Below the pieces are notes generated by a model, which made no database searches, was not told the origin of the DNA, and worked only from the letters and a program-made list of their open reading frames with translations. From assembly GCA_964591455.1 (NCBI GenBank), contig CAZQDZ010000026.1, positions 1-64,000 of the forward strand: DNA of 64,000 bases, in the 5' to 3' direction. The translations under genes were made by a program, and so were the position numbers. Numbering within the stretch: position 1 is the stretch's first letter; each line of letters starts with the position of its first letter. This document shows, piece after piece, positions 26,092 through 35,013 of the stretch. Source of the stretch: RFSX01 sp964591455. GTDB lineage: Bacteria > Bacteroidota > Bacteroidia > Chitinophagales > Saprospiraceae.

Positions 26092-28791
26092 TTAGTGAAT
26101 AATCACCTTTTGTATCATAGTCTGATTGATGCTATTTACTGAAAGCAAATAAACACCTGCACTAAGTTCACTGACATCTAATCTCATTGTCTGACTGTCT
26201 TCAGCTACGCTAAATTGCTCTAATACCCTACCTGAAAAGTCTAAGATATTTCCTTGAGCTTGTGAAACGATAGGAAATCCAAATTCAATATTCAGATTAA
26301 CATCTGATGGATTAGGATATATAGACATAGAGTTTACGAGTAATAAGTCATCAGAAAAAGCTGGACTTTCCTTAGGAGGTAATAATACAGCTCTTTGTGA
26401 GATGCCTCCACCACCGACGCCAGGATTTGTCGTAAATCTTTGTGACACAGACCAATCTGTAAAGCTACCTACAGTACATTCATGTCTCACCTGGAACTCA
26501 TATTCTGTTCCCGCTGAAAGATTAGAAAGATATCTGTAGTATAATATAGAAACATCAGATTGAATCCAATCAGAAGAGGTCGTTGACTTATATCTAAATT
26601 CATTAGCTACTTGCCCAAAAGGCTGTGGCGTGTAGATGTATGCGTTACTAGCTGTTACTGAATTAAAGTATAATCTACCGCCATCAATATCATCACAGAC
26701 TGCGCCCCCAGCAGTATTGAATGTATGTGAAAATGACCACTCTGACCACTGTGATGGACCACAATTATGTCTTACTTGGAATTCATATTCAGTCGCTGGC
26801 TCCAGATTTGAAATGAATCTATAATAGAGACTTGAAACATCAGTCAATGTCCAGTCATTAGAGCCTGTAGGTCTATATCTAAACTCATTATCAGTCCTCC
26901 CAAGTGGCTGAGAAGTGTATATGTAAGAGTAGGTTTCCGTCGTACTGCTCGTAAATAAATCGACATCTGTTCCCAGCTCACAATTCCCTACACCACCTTC
27001 TGTCGAGAAGAAAGATGAACTACCAAACTCACTCCATTCTGTATCGCTGCAGGCGTGCCTTACCTGATACTCATACTCTGTCCCAGGCTCTAGATTGTTC
27101 AAGAATCTTGCATGTCCTGTATTTACTGTAGAGAAAGTCCATAGGAAAGACCCTACAAATCTGTATCTAAATTGGTTATTGACAGTACCATATGGTCTGG
27201 AAGTATTAATCGTTGCAGAATTCTCAGTAATCGTCGTTGCCGACAAGCTGGATTCACGTAGTGATGAACAAGGATTAGCCATAACAGCCGGTGCACTTCT
27301 AAATGATAGTAGCTCTCCATAATCAGACCAATCGCCTGAGCAGCATTGCTTTCTCACCTGATACTCATATTCAGTATCTGCCTCCAAGCCTGGCACAAAT
27401 CCATAGTAATTTGATGATGGGTTCGTTTCTCTCCATTCTGTAGTTCCTACTTCTCTAATTCTAAAATTGTATACATTGGTATATTCTGTAACGTAGTCTG
27501 TATTTAAATAAACACTTCTTGGTGTAATTTGAGATGTATATAGGGTCTTAGGTGCTCCACAGTTATTCTCTGCAGGGAAGATGTTATGGATAACATATCT
27601 CTGCCACCAAAATGTAATCTGATCATTACCAAAAGTGCCTGGAATAGGATTCCATGCCGCATTCTGTGTATCTAGAAACCATCCGTTATTATCTCCTCCC
27701 CAACCCCAGTTGAAGTGAAAATATTCATCTGGTTGGTCTCCGATTGGCTCTAAGAAAAATCCATATCCATCCGCAACCCATGTGTGAGCACCAGCGAATA
27801 CATTGCCATTGTAAGCCTCTCCAGATAACATCAAGGGTCTTCCTTGATTCAAATCATTGATAGCCACTCTAGCAAAGTCATTATTAAAATCGAAAAACCA
27901 ATCTGCCGCTTCATCATAATTAAAGAACTCCACTAAGGCATCTCTCATAAAACTGATGAATGTCGCAGTATACGTTATACTGAATTCTGAATTCGTCGCT
28001 GCACCTACGTGGTAGATAAACTCTGCTACATCATTATTAGGTGCTGTAAGAGAATCTGGCATGTTATCCCAGTTATAAGGACGACAAAAATCCGCAGAAA
28101 TATCACCATATACTGGATCGACATAAGCATTAGAACCATGACCAGAAGCAGGGTAATTATGATACTTAATCAATTGTGCCATTGCGATAGGTGCACAGCC
28201 GCAGTAGGCACCACCTGCTATAGAAGTAGGGTCAGCATCTCTAGGCGTGAAGCCATTATAGAATTCTCCTTGATCCCATATTGTCGTTGTCAGTGGGGGT
28301 ACTACTACACCTTCAGGATTACTTTTACCTATATATTCATTTACAGTAGAGTGATTCAATGTCTCCCATTCTCTAGCTATAGATGGTGTCGGTTTGATAT
28401 CATGCGCTCTGTTATAAGCGATTCTTCTTTCGTGCTCTCCTAATGTAGCCATGGCTGCCCAGTTTGTGGATGGGTCATTTATCATGAACTGACTCTCATC
28501 AGAGAATGCCAAAACTGCATTATAATTAGATTCTGCTGAAACCACTACAAAGCCTTTTGGAGCCATATTGAAGATGTAGTATGCAGGCACATCCTCTGTC
28601 ATCTGAGTATATTCCTCTACGACTTGAACCTCCTGAGAAGAACGAATCGCCAAATTAGACTTCATAGCATAAGTAACTCTAGCAATTTCTTTAGCTTTCT
28701 CCATAGGCACATGAGAGGCCTGAACTTGAGTTCCTATCACTAAAAAAGTGACAATCAGAAGAGAAAATAAATGGTTTGTGTACTGAGACAT
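26092..28791 (-). CDS. Secreted C10 (streptopain/SpeB-like) cysteine protease with FnIII-like repeats and T9SS domain
   Basis: I start at the ATG at 28791 (signal peptide MSQYTNHLFSLLIVTFLVIG) rather than a TTG 39 nt upstream; the product is 899 residues. A Spi-type propeptide (about 25-150, AYYIFNMAPKGFVVVSAE) precedes the C10 catalytic domain: Cys199 in CGCAPIAMAQLIKYH, His336 in GAHTWVADGYG, and FHFNWGWGGDNNGWF. Four fibronectin-III-like repeats follow (about 420-800), each with the block GTEYEYQVRHAC or close variants. A T9SS sorting domain (SIYPNPSDVNLNIE) ends the protein. It likely degrades proteins outside the cell; activation by propeptide cleavage is expected from the family. Confidence 0.92.
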   Translation of the reverse strand: MSQYTNHLFSLLIVTFLVIGTQVQASHVPMEKAKEIARVTYAMKSNLAIRSSQEVQVVEEYTQMTEDVPAYYIFNMAPKGFVVVSAESNYNAVLAFSDESQFMINDPSTNWAAMATLGEHERRIAYNRAHDIKPTPSIAREWETLNHSTVNEYIGKSNPEGVVVPPLTTTIWDQGEFYNGFTPRDADPTSIAGGAYCGCAPIAMAQLIKYHNYPASGHGSNAYVDPVYGDISADFCRPYNWDNMPDSLTAPNNDVAEFIYHVGAATNSEFSITYTATFISFMRDALVEFFNYDEAADWFFDFNNDFARVAINDLNQGRPLMLSGEAYNGNVFAGAHTWVADGYGFFLEPIGDQPDEYFHFNWGWGGDNNGWFLDTQNAAWNPIPGTFGNDQITFWWQRYVIHNIFPAENNCGAPKTLYTSQITPRSVYLNTDYVTEYTNVYNFRIREVGTTEWRETNPSSNYYGFVPGLEADTEYEYQVRKQCCSGDWSDYGELLSFRSAPAVMANPCSSLRESSLSATTITENSATINTSRPYGTVNNQFRYRFVGSFLWTFSTVNTGHARFLNNLEPGTEYEYQVRHACSDTEWSEFGSSSFFSTEGGVGNCELGTDVDLFTSSTTETYSYIYTSQPLGRTDNEFRYRPTGSNDWTLTDVSSLYYRFISNLEPATEYEFQVRHNCGPSQWSEWSFSHTFNTAGGAVCDDIDGGRLYFNSVTASNAYIYTPQPFGQVANEFRYKSTTSSDWIQSDVSILYYRYLSNLSAGTEYEFQVRHECTVGSFTDWSVSQRFTTNPGVGGGGISQRAVLLPPKESPAFSDDLLLVNSMSIYPNPSDVNLNIEFGFPIVSQAQGNILDFSGRVLEQFSVAEDSQTMRLDVSELSAGVYLLSVNSINQTMIQKVIIH

Positions 28792-29042
28792 TACATTAGG
28801 TTTATAAAATGTGTGTTGTAAATAATCCAATTCGAACGTGGTTATTCACCATTTATCTAATTGGACTCAGTTCTTTATGTAATAGACTCGTAAATGGTCA
28901 TCAGTCACTAACAATAAAATAATGTTAACATATGAGAACCATAAACCGAGAGATGTATAGCAAATATAAGTCCTAAATGAGCTCAAACGACCTTAAGACT
29001 GTCCGCCATAACTCATTATGTGGCATAAACATTCACATATAT

Positions 29043-32000
29043 TTACACCTTTTGCACCAAAATCGACACTGTAACATCACCTGGCAAATCCACAGAAGTC
29101 CCAGTTGTAGCATCTCCTATAGTCAAAACATCCGCCAAAACCTCCGTCTTTATATAGTCACCAAACTGCGAGACAGCCGCCTGCACATCTGCTTGGTCTT
29201 GAATAGTGACTGTTATACGATCTGTGACTTCGAAGTCTGTATCCTTTCTAATATTCTGGATTCTATTGACCAAATCTCTTGCCATCCCTTCTGCTAATAA
29301 CTCCTCTGTCAGGCTAATATCAAGCGCCACGGTGATGTCTCCATCTTGGGCAATCTGCCAGCCAGGAATCTCTTGGGCAGAGATATCAAAGTCATCATAG
29401 CTCAGCTCGTACTGCTGTCCATTGACTTCAAGAAGGTATGGCTGCGTTGGATTAGCTTCTATCTTCGCTATCTCTTCATCTCCAAATTGAGAAATAAGCC
29501 CAGCAGCAGCTTTCATATCCTTTCCCAACTTCTTACCCAGGGTCTTGAAATTCGGTTTGATCTTCTTCTTGATAACGCCACTAGCATCCTGTAGATACTC
29601 TAGCTCTTTTACATTCACTTCTGCTAGGATCAGGTCCTCTACTGCCTTGACTTGGTCCTCAAACTTTTTGTCGAGAATAGGAATCAGTACCTTGTTCAGT
29701 GGCTGCCTCACTCTTAACTTCTCAGCTTGTCGCAATGACAATACCAATGAGCAAATGCGTTGTGCATAATTCATTCGTTGTTCTAAGTCACTATCTATGG
29801 CTGCCGCTTCAGAAGAAGGATACATGGCCAGATGCACAGACTCGTGTGTAGATTTAGATGTCGCATGATTCAAATTTCTAAATAGCCAATCTGCATAAAA
29901 CGGGGCAATTGGTGCCATCAACTTTGCGACAGTATCCAAGCAAGTATATAAAGTCTGGTAAGCCGCAATTTTATCATTTGTGTATTCTCCTTTCCAAAAT
30001 CGACGTCTGCATAATCTGACATACCAGTTGCTTAAATGAGATTCTACAAACTCCTGAATTTTCCTTGCTGCTCTTGTAGGCTCATAGTCTGCATAATCGA
30101 CTTCCACTTTGGCTACCAAAGTATTAAGGAAAGAAATCACCCAACGGTCTATTTCTTGTCGTTCGGCTAAGGGTACTTCTGGTTCACTGAAATCAAATCC
30201 ATCAATGTTTGCATACAAGGCAAAGAAAGAGTAGGTATTATATAGCGTCCCAAAGAATTTACGTTTCACTTCTTCTATGCCAGCTATATCAAATTTGAGA
30301 TTATCCCAAGGATTGGCATTAGCCATCATATACCATCTGGTAGCGTCAGCGCCATGTGTGGCCAAGGTCTCAAATGGATCTACAGCATTACCTAAGCGCT
30401 TAGACATCTTCTGACCATTCTTATCTAAGACAAGGCCATTAGAAACCACATTCTTAAAGGACACTTGGTCAAAAACCATGGTCGCTATCGCATGTAAAGT
30501 ATAGAACCACCCTCTCGTTTGGTCTACCCCCTCTGCGATGAAGTCAGCCGGATAGTTTCTTTCGAAAATCTCTTTATTCTCAAAGGGGTAATGCCACTGC
30601 GCATAAGGCATAGACCCAGAATCAAACCAGACATCTATCAGATCGGACTCACGCTTCATCGCTTTACCAGAAGGACTGACCAGGGTCACATCATCTATGT
30701 ATGGCTTGTGTAAATCATCAGGCGTCTTCTGAGAAAGACCTAGTTTTTCATTCGCTTTGGCAATCTCGTTAGTCAATTCTTCTATGGATGAAATGCAGAT
30801 TTCTTCTTCTTTATCCTCCGTTCTCCATATCGGGAGTGGGATGCCCCAGAATCTTGATCTGGACAAGTTCCAATCCAATAGATTCTCTAACCATACTTGA
30901 AAACGACCAGTACCCGTATGTGCTGGCTTCCAATTAATCGTCTTATTAAGCTCAGCCATTCTATCTCTCATCTTAGAAGAGCTCACGAACCAACTGTCTA
31001 GCGGATAGTAGAGTATCGGCTTATCTGTTCTCCAGCAGTGAGGATAACTATGGTCATACTTCTCTACCTTGAATGCTTTGTTCTCTTTCTTTAGCTTAAC
31101 AGCGATTCGCAGATCTGTAGATTCGAATCCTTCAGCTACTCTATCAGCATCGGAATAGTATTCTGCTCTCACATAGTCTCCTCCAAAATCGGTTACTTCT
31201 TCTACAAATTTTCCCTGAGCATCTACTAAGGGCACCATCTCCTTACCTCTTCTCACTAGTATAGAAGGCACATTGTTCTGCATACACACCCTGTAATCAT
31301 CAGAACCGAACACAGAAGCGGTATGTACTATTCCTGTTCCATCTTCGGTAGAAACAAAATCTCCAAGGATGGCTCTGAAAGCATCTCCATTCTCAGGCTG
31401 TACATAAGACAGAAGTTGATGATAATGGATGCCTTCCAAGTCAGCACCCTTCATTGTCTTAATGACCTCCCATGGAATCAGCTTCCCAGATGGATCATAA
31501 TCGGATAAGGCGACCTCTGCCCCTTCTTCCTTGAAGTATTTCTTGATGAGGTCAGTAGCCAAGATGACTGTAATGGGCTCTTTAGTGTAGGCATTGAAAG
31601 TTTGGATAAGAGAGTACTCTATCTTGGCACCTAGGGCAACTGCACAGTTAGATGGCAAGGTCCATGGGGTTGTTGTCCATGCTAGGAAATAAACCTTATT
31701 CGGATGCCCTTCGAATAGGAACGAAGAACTGCTGTCATTAATCACTTCAAACTGAGCCGTGACAGAAATGTCTTTGATATCCTGATAACAGCCTGGCATA
31801 TTGAGCTCGTGTGAGCTGAGACCAGTACCTGCCGCTGGCGAATATGGCTGAACCGTATAGCCTTTATAGAGCAGGTCCTTTTTATATAGCTGACCTAAAA
31901 GCCACCATACAGACTCTATGTAATTATTATCGAAAGTGATGTACGGATTTTCCAGATCCACCCAGTAGCCCATCTTTTTGGTGATGTCATCCCACTGATC

Positions 32001-32387
32001 TTTGAATTGCATAACCGTCGTTCGACAGGCTTGATTATACTCTTCTACTGTGATTTTGGTGCCAATGTCTTCTTTAGTGATACCCAACGTCTTCTCTACA
32101 TTGAGCTCGATGGGAAGGCCGTGGGTATCCCAGCCTCCCTTACGTTCTACTCGCTGGCCCTTCATCGTGTGGAATCTACAGAAGAGATCCTTTACCGTAC
32201 GAGCCATCACATGGTGGATACCAGGCTTACCATTGGCAGATGGCGGGCCCTCATAAAACACATAAGTATTATCCTCTGGTCTCTGCGCTATACTCTTTTC
32301 GAATATATTCTCCTTCTCCCAATAAGCCAATATCTCCTTGTCTATTTCTGGAAGATTTAGTCTCTTGTATTCTCTATACTTCGCCAT
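29043..32387 (-). CDS. ileS: Isoleucyl-tRNA synthetase, IleRS2 type with GIHH signature
   Basis: I start at the ATG at 32387 (MAKYREYKRLNLPEI), not the TTG 72 nt upstream. The 1114-residue class I synthetase charges tRNA-Ile. The HIGH motif is altered to GIHH at residues 56-59 (ANGKPGIHHVMA). The editing domain spans about 190-390 (WTTTPWTLPSNCAVA). The KMSKR loop lies in KNGQKMSKRLGN near residue 660. The anticodon-binding and long C-terminal regions match the eukaryote-like IleRS2 group usual in Bacteroidota. IleRS2 enzymes tolerate mupirocin. It is a single gene with a -7 element 27 nt upstream. Confidence 0.97.
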   Translation of the reverse strand: MAKYREYKRLNLPEIDKEILAYWEKENIFEKSIAQRPEDNTYVFYEGPPSANGKPGIHHVMARTVKDLFCRFHTMKGQRVERKGGWDTHGLPIELNVEKTLGITKEDIGTKITVEEYNQACRTTVMQFKDQWDDITKKMGYWVDLENPYITFDNNYIESVWWLLGQLYKKDLLYKGYTVQPYSPAAGTGLSSHELNMPGCYQDIKDISVTAQFEVINDSSSSFLFEGHPNKVYFLAWTTTPWTLPSNCAVALGAKIEYSLIQTFNAYTKEPITVILATDLIKKYFKEEGAEVALSDYDPSGKLIPWEVIKTMKGADLEGIHYHQLLSYVQPENGDAFRAILGDFVSTEDGTGIVHTASVFGSDDYRVCMQNNVPSILVRRGKEMVPLVDAQGKFVEEVTDFGGDYVRAEYYSDADRVAEGFESTDLRIAVKLKKENKAFKVEKYDHSYPHCWRTDKPILYYPLDSWFVSSSKMRDRMAELNKTINWKPAHTGTGRFQVWLENLLDWNLSRSRFWGIPLPIWRTEDKEEEICISSIEELTNEIAKANEKLGLSQKTPDDLHKPYIDDVTLVSPSGKAMKRESDLIDVWFDSGSMPYAQWHYPFENKEIFERNYPADFIAEGVDQTRGWFYTLHAIATMVFDQVSFKNVVSNGLVLDKNGQKMSKRLGNAVDPFETLATHGADATRWYMMANANPWDNLKFDIAGIEEVKRKFFGTLYNTYSFFALYANIDGFDFSEPEVPLAERQEIDRWVISFLNTLVAKVEVDYADYEPTRAARKIQEFVESHLSNWYVRLCRRRFWKGEYTNDKIAAYQTLYTCLDTVAKLMAPIAPFYADWLFRNLNHATSKSTHESVHLAMYPSSEAAAIDSDLEQRMNYAQRICSLVLSLRQAEKLRVRQPLNKVLIPILDKKFEDQVKAVEDLILAEVNVKELEYLQDASGVIKKKIKPNFKTLGKKLGKDMKAAAGLISQFGDEEIAKIEANPTQPYLLEVNGQQYELSYDDFDISAQEIPGWQIAQDGDITVALDISLTEELLAEGMARDLVNRIQNIRKDTDFEVTDRITVTIQDQADVQAAVSQFGDYIKTEVLADVLTIGDATTGTSVDLPGDVTVSILVQKV

Positions 32388-32414
32388 CCTAATTGTATTA
32401 TTAATATTAGCTAT

Positions 32415-32422
32415 CAAAAGTA
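32415..32422 (-). promoter_or_regulatory. -7 promoter element of ileS
   Basis: It reads TACTTTTG on the minus strand and implies a leader of about 20 nt. It supports the ATG at 32387, because the upstream TTG would lie before the transcript start. Confidence 0.5.
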
Positions 32423-32492
32423 TGAAGCTTAAGTCAAAAAAGTGTTGCAATTCATCCAATTCACGATGTTTACACGTTTACCTATGCCCTAT

Positions 32493-32509
32493 ACCTAAGA
32501 TAATTAGGT
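32493..32509. promoter_or_regulatory. Upstream PadR operator
   Basis: ACCTAAGATAATTAGGT has 6-bp inverted arms (ACCTAA/TTAGGT) and the same 17-bp length as the copy at 32538-32554. The centres are 45 bp apart. It ends just before the expected -33 region. Confidence 0.65.
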
Positions 32510-32528
32510 AAAGAATGAAAACTAATTT

Positions 32529-32536
32529 TATATTTA
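32529..32536 (+). promoter_or_regulatory. Probable -7 element of the padR operon
   Basis: TATATTTA matches TAnnTTTG except for the last base. It is sandwiched between two copies of the 17-bp operator, so repressor binding at both would cover the promoter. Confidence 0.45.
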
Positions 32537-32537
32537 T

Positions 32538-32554
32538 ACCTAAGAATCTTAGGT
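32538..32554. promoter_or_regulatory. Downstream PadR operator abutting the padR start codon
   Basis: ACCTAAGAATCTTAGGT is a perfect 8-1-8 inverted repeat ending 1 nt before the ATG at 32556. It overlaps the predicted transcript start, as expected for an autorepression site. Confidence 0.7.
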
Positions 32555-32555
32555 A

Positions 32556-32885
32556 ATGAATAAATTATACAGAGGCAGTCTAGAAACAATCATCCTAAAA
32601 CTACTTGCTGACCGCAAGGAAATGTATGGATATGAGATTACGCATATCGTCAAGGAGATGACTGCCGGTGAGCTAAAACTAACGGAAGGTGCCCTCTATC
32701 CTGCCTTGCATAAGTTAGAGGCAAAGGGTATTCTAAGTACAGAAACCAAAAGCATCGGCAATCGGTATAGGAAGTATTATTCATTGACTAAAAAAGGAAA
32801 GACGGAAGTACCCAAAATTCTTGAAGAAATGGAAGGCTATCTCACAACCATCCAACTCATTCTGAATCCAAAACTAGCCAACTAA
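32556..32885 (+). CDS. PadR family transcriptional regulator
   Basis: The 109-residue winged-helix protein has the PadR pattern: ETIILKLLADRKEMYGYEI at the N-terminus, LTEGALYPALHKLEAKGIL as recognition helix and wing, and RKYYSLTKKGK. A short C-terminal dimerisation helix makes it the small (PadR-s2-like) type. Two copies of a 17-bp inverted repeat flank its promoter, suggesting autoregulation. Its stop overlaps the next start (TAATG), so translation of the membrane protein is probably coupled. Confidence 0.93.
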   Translation: MNKLYRGSLETIILKLLADRKEMYGYEITHIVKEMTAGELKLTEGALYPALHKLEAKGILSTETKSIGNRYRKYYSLTKKGKTEVPKILEEMEGYLTTIQLILNPKLAN

Positions 32886-33601
32886 TGAAAGAAAACTTCC
32901 AATTATCAAAAGCGCAAATAGACCACCTATTTGAATTCACTAGAAAAAAGTATGTCAAGTATGATGATGTCAGATTCGAAATAGTAGATCATCTTGCTAG
33001 TGACATAGAAAATCAGATGAATGAAAATTCAAATCTCAGTTTTAAATCAGCATTGTGGAATGCCTATAGCAAGTTTCCGATTACAGGTTTTGCTCAGTTC
33101 GTAGATGAGAAAGAAAAAGCTTTGTCAAAATATTGGCGCAGAAAAGTTTTTTCAGTTTTTATAAAATTTTTCACTATTCCTAAAATATTCCTTACGGCCC
33201 TCCTTGCCTGTGCTATGTATAATATACATATGTCAGGAAAATTTTCTTTTAATCTATGGGTCTACTTGGGGTTAGTAATTACATATGAGATAATTCAAAA
33301 AATAAATTCTATAGGTAAATTGGATGGAAAGAATCTGCTATTTGTAATTATGTACAGAAGAATAATTGGCACAATTCTCTGTGTTAGTATCTGGATATTA
33401 TGGATGTGGAAAGATACAACCCCTTCATATGGCATCATGTCATTTTTGTTTGTGGGGTTGCTCACCCTAGTAGCTGTATTCTTTTTTGCTTTATTCGCAG
33501 GCTCATTCAAAAACTTGCTTATCGAAGAATTTGAAAGTAAGTACTCTCATCTTAATCTAAAGTTGCATGATTACAATTTGAATTCTTTAAAGAATAATTA
33601 A
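32885..33601 (+). CDS. PadR-linked membrane protein with N-terminal helical domain, paralog A
   Basis: The 238-residue protein starts within the padR stop codon (TAATG). The first 80 or so residues are soluble and helical, with the block FEIVDHLASDIENQM. This arrangement resembles HAAS/DUF1700-type domains that are encoded beside PadR regulators in other phyla, but I cannot prove homology by eye. Residues 95-220 hold about four membrane segments, and the C-terminus returns to a charged helix. It is clearly paralogous to the next gene (LSK.QID.LFEFT.KKYV and YSKFPITGF are shared). The function is unknown; a role in sensing or in controlling the regulator is inferred. Confidence 0.82.
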   Translation: MKENFQLSKAQIDHLFEFTRKKYVKYDDVRFEIVDHLASDIENQMNENSNLSFKSALWNAYSKFPITGFAQFVDEKEKALSKYWRRKVFSVFIKFFTIPKIFLTALLACAMYNIHMSGKFSFNLWVYLGLVITYEIIQKINSIGKLDGKNLLFVIMYRRIIGTILCVSIWILWMWKDTTPSYGIMSFLFVGLLTLVAVFFFALFAGSFKNLLIEEFESKYSHLNLKLHDYNLNSLKNN

Positions 33602-33621
33602 ACCCCTAGAAAACCAGAATT

Positions 33622-34305
33622 ATGAATCAACCTACCACACTATCGAAATCTCAAATAGATCAGCTCTTTGAATTTACAAAGAAGAAGTATGTCAGACATG
33701 AAGATGTGAAATTCGAAATTGTAGATCATCTAGCGTCTGATATAGAGGCTCAGATGAGTGAGAATCCTGATATTGATTTCAATACAGCTCTGAAAATAAC
33801 TTATAGCAAATTTCCTATTACAGGATTCTATCGGTACGTACAAGAAAAATCTAGTGCTTTGCAAAGGTATTGGAGGAGGAAGTTTTTCTTTATGTTTCTT
33901 GGATACTTTAAATTGCCTAAGTTGATCTTGACGATATTGATTGCAGTGTCTTTTTACTTTCTGAAAAGCAATTTTCCTTCACTTGCAATTCACTACGTCA
34001 CTGGTGGTTTGCTTTTAATATATATGGTATATCTTCTGAGAGAATTTAGAAAGGATTATAATTTAAATCAGTACTTATTTTTTGATACCTATAGAAATTA
34101 TGTTTTAGCGATTCTTTATTGGGCTATTATTTACAACTTTTACTATGGAGATAAGTTCGTGTCAAGTAAATTGTACCTAGATACCATTTTATTTACGCTG
34201 TCCATTATAATTCTAATTGCTGTTTCATCTGGTGAGACAAGACAAGTTTTGGAAGATGAGATAGAAAATAAGTATAAGCATTTAGGGATAGCAGAGATTG
34301 GATAA
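33622..34305 (+). CDS. PadR-linked membrane protein, paralog B
   Basis: The 227-residue protein is a tandem duplicate of the preceding gene, 20 bp downstream. The N-terminal soluble domain is the best conserved part (FEIVDHLASDIEAQM, YSKFPITGFYRYV, YWRRKFFF); the membrane segments (about 90-210) have diverged. The C-terminal helix (EDEIENKYKHLGI) matches EEFESKYSHLNL in paralog A. The pattern suggests selection on the cytosolic part and on the tail, perhaps for a shared partner such as PadR. No known family name can be assigned with confidence. Confidence 0.8.
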   Translation: MNQPTTLSKSQIDQLFEFTKKKYVRHEDVKFEIVDHLASDIEAQMSENPDIDFNTALKITYSKFPITGFYRYVQEKSSALQRYWRRKFFFMFLGYFKLPKLILTILIAVSFYFLKSNFPSLAIHYVTGGLLLIYMVYLLREFRKDYNLNQYLFFDTYRNYVLAILYWAIIYNFYYGDKFVSSKLYLDTILFTLSIIILIAVSSGETRQVLEDEIENKYKHLGIAEIG

Positions 34306-34381
34306 TTCTCATTCCTTCTCTTTTTCCCATCAAATTCAGTCTTTCCATTCACAATTTGACAATTCGGGGATGGAAACCAAC

Positions 34382-34419
34382 ATTTTCAAAGTTTCAATAA
34401 TTATTGAAACTTTGAAAAT
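34382..34419. promoter_or_regulatory. 38-bp perfect palindrome, GbsR-type operator over its own promoter
   Basis: 19 bp are mirrored exactly by the next 19 bp. The core is AAAGTTT (34388-34394), 12 nt, then AAACTTT (34407-34413). It covers the TTG at 34404-34406, which lies 20 nt before the -7 element, so occupancy would block the promoter. The same heptamer-12-heptamer spacing recurs at 34973-34998 and 35344-35369. Confidence 0.8.
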
Positions 34420-34426
34420 TATGTTA

Positions 34427-34434
34427 TATATTTG
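34427..34434 (+). promoter_or_regulatory. -7 promoter element of the gbsR-like gene, leaderless arrangement
   Basis: TATATTTG is a full match, with a TTG 20 nt upstream at 34404-34406, making this the best-formed promoter in the window. It ends 4 nt before the ATG at 34439, so the mRNA likely starts at the start codon. Confidence 0.7.
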
Positions 34435-34438
34435 AACT

Positions 34439-34945
34439 ATGAAGTTGCAAGAGGCACAGATGGAATTTATACAAACATGGGGATCTGTAGGGTCTTCATG
34501 GGGAATTCCGCGCTCAATGGCGCAAATACATGCTCTATTGCTGGCCAATGCGGAGGGGATGAGCACAGAGGAAGTCATGGAAGCAATCAAGCTATCCAGG
34601 GGAAATGTGAATATTAATCTAAGAGAGTTGATTAATTGGGGACTGATTTCTAAACAGAATAAGCTAGGAGATAGAAAGGAGTATTTTAAGGCTGAGCATG
34701 AGATATGGACTGTAGCTAAGCGAATCATAGAAGAGCGGAAAAAGCGGGAGTTTGTGCCTATACAAAATTTACTTAGTGAGCTAAAAGCCACTAAAATAGA
34801 AGGCCCTAAGGCGAAAGTGGCTCATTTTAACTCGCTGGTGAATGAGCTTGATGCCTTCCTATCTCAAATGGATCAGTTATCAGACTTACTAGTAAAGATG
34901 AAAGACAATAGATTTTTTAACCAGTTTATAAAGTTTCTGAAATAG
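34439..34945 (+). CDS. GbsR/MarR family transcriptional regulator
   Basis: The 168-residue winged-helix regulator matches the GbsR branch of the MarR superfamily: FIQTWGSVGSSWGIPRSMAQ near the start, ALLLANAEGMSTEEVMEAI, recognition helix LSRGNVNINLRELINWGL, wing KQNKLGDRKEYFKAEHEIW. A C-terminal helical dimerisation part of about 80 residues follows. A perfect 38-bp palindrome sits over its promoter, so it probably represses itself. Related half-sites at the next two genes suggest it controls the following membrane-protein module. The ligand is unknown. Confidence 0.9.
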   Translation: MKLQEAQMEFIQTWGSVGSSWGIPRSMAQIHALLLANAEGMSTEEVMEAIKLSRGNVNINLRELINWGLISKQNKLGDRKEYFKAEHEIWTVAKRIIEERKKREFVPIQNLLSELKATKIEGPKAKVAHFNSLVNELDAFLSQMDQLSDLLVKMKDNRFFNQFIKFLK

Positions 34946-34972
34946 ATAGGCAAAGCCCTATTTTTTTGATAT

Positions 34973-34998
34973 AAACTTTCATTTTTTTCTAAAACTTT
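34973..34998. promoter_or_regulatory. Second GbsR-type site, upstream of the frameshifted membrane-protein gene
   Basis: AAACTTT, 12 nt, AAACTTT, ending 15 nt before the ATG at 35014. The spacing equals that in the 38-bp palindrome. A surrounding stretch of about 45 bp (from about 34960) is nearly repeated before the gene at 35376. Confidence 0.55.
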
Positions 34999-35013
34999 AA
35001 AATATATAGAATC

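Noticed and set aside
32388..32459. N-terminal extension of IleRS from a TTG
   Set aside because: It would begin upstream of the predicted promoter and adds a hydrophobic stretch absent from IleRS; MAKYREYKRL is a normal N-terminus.
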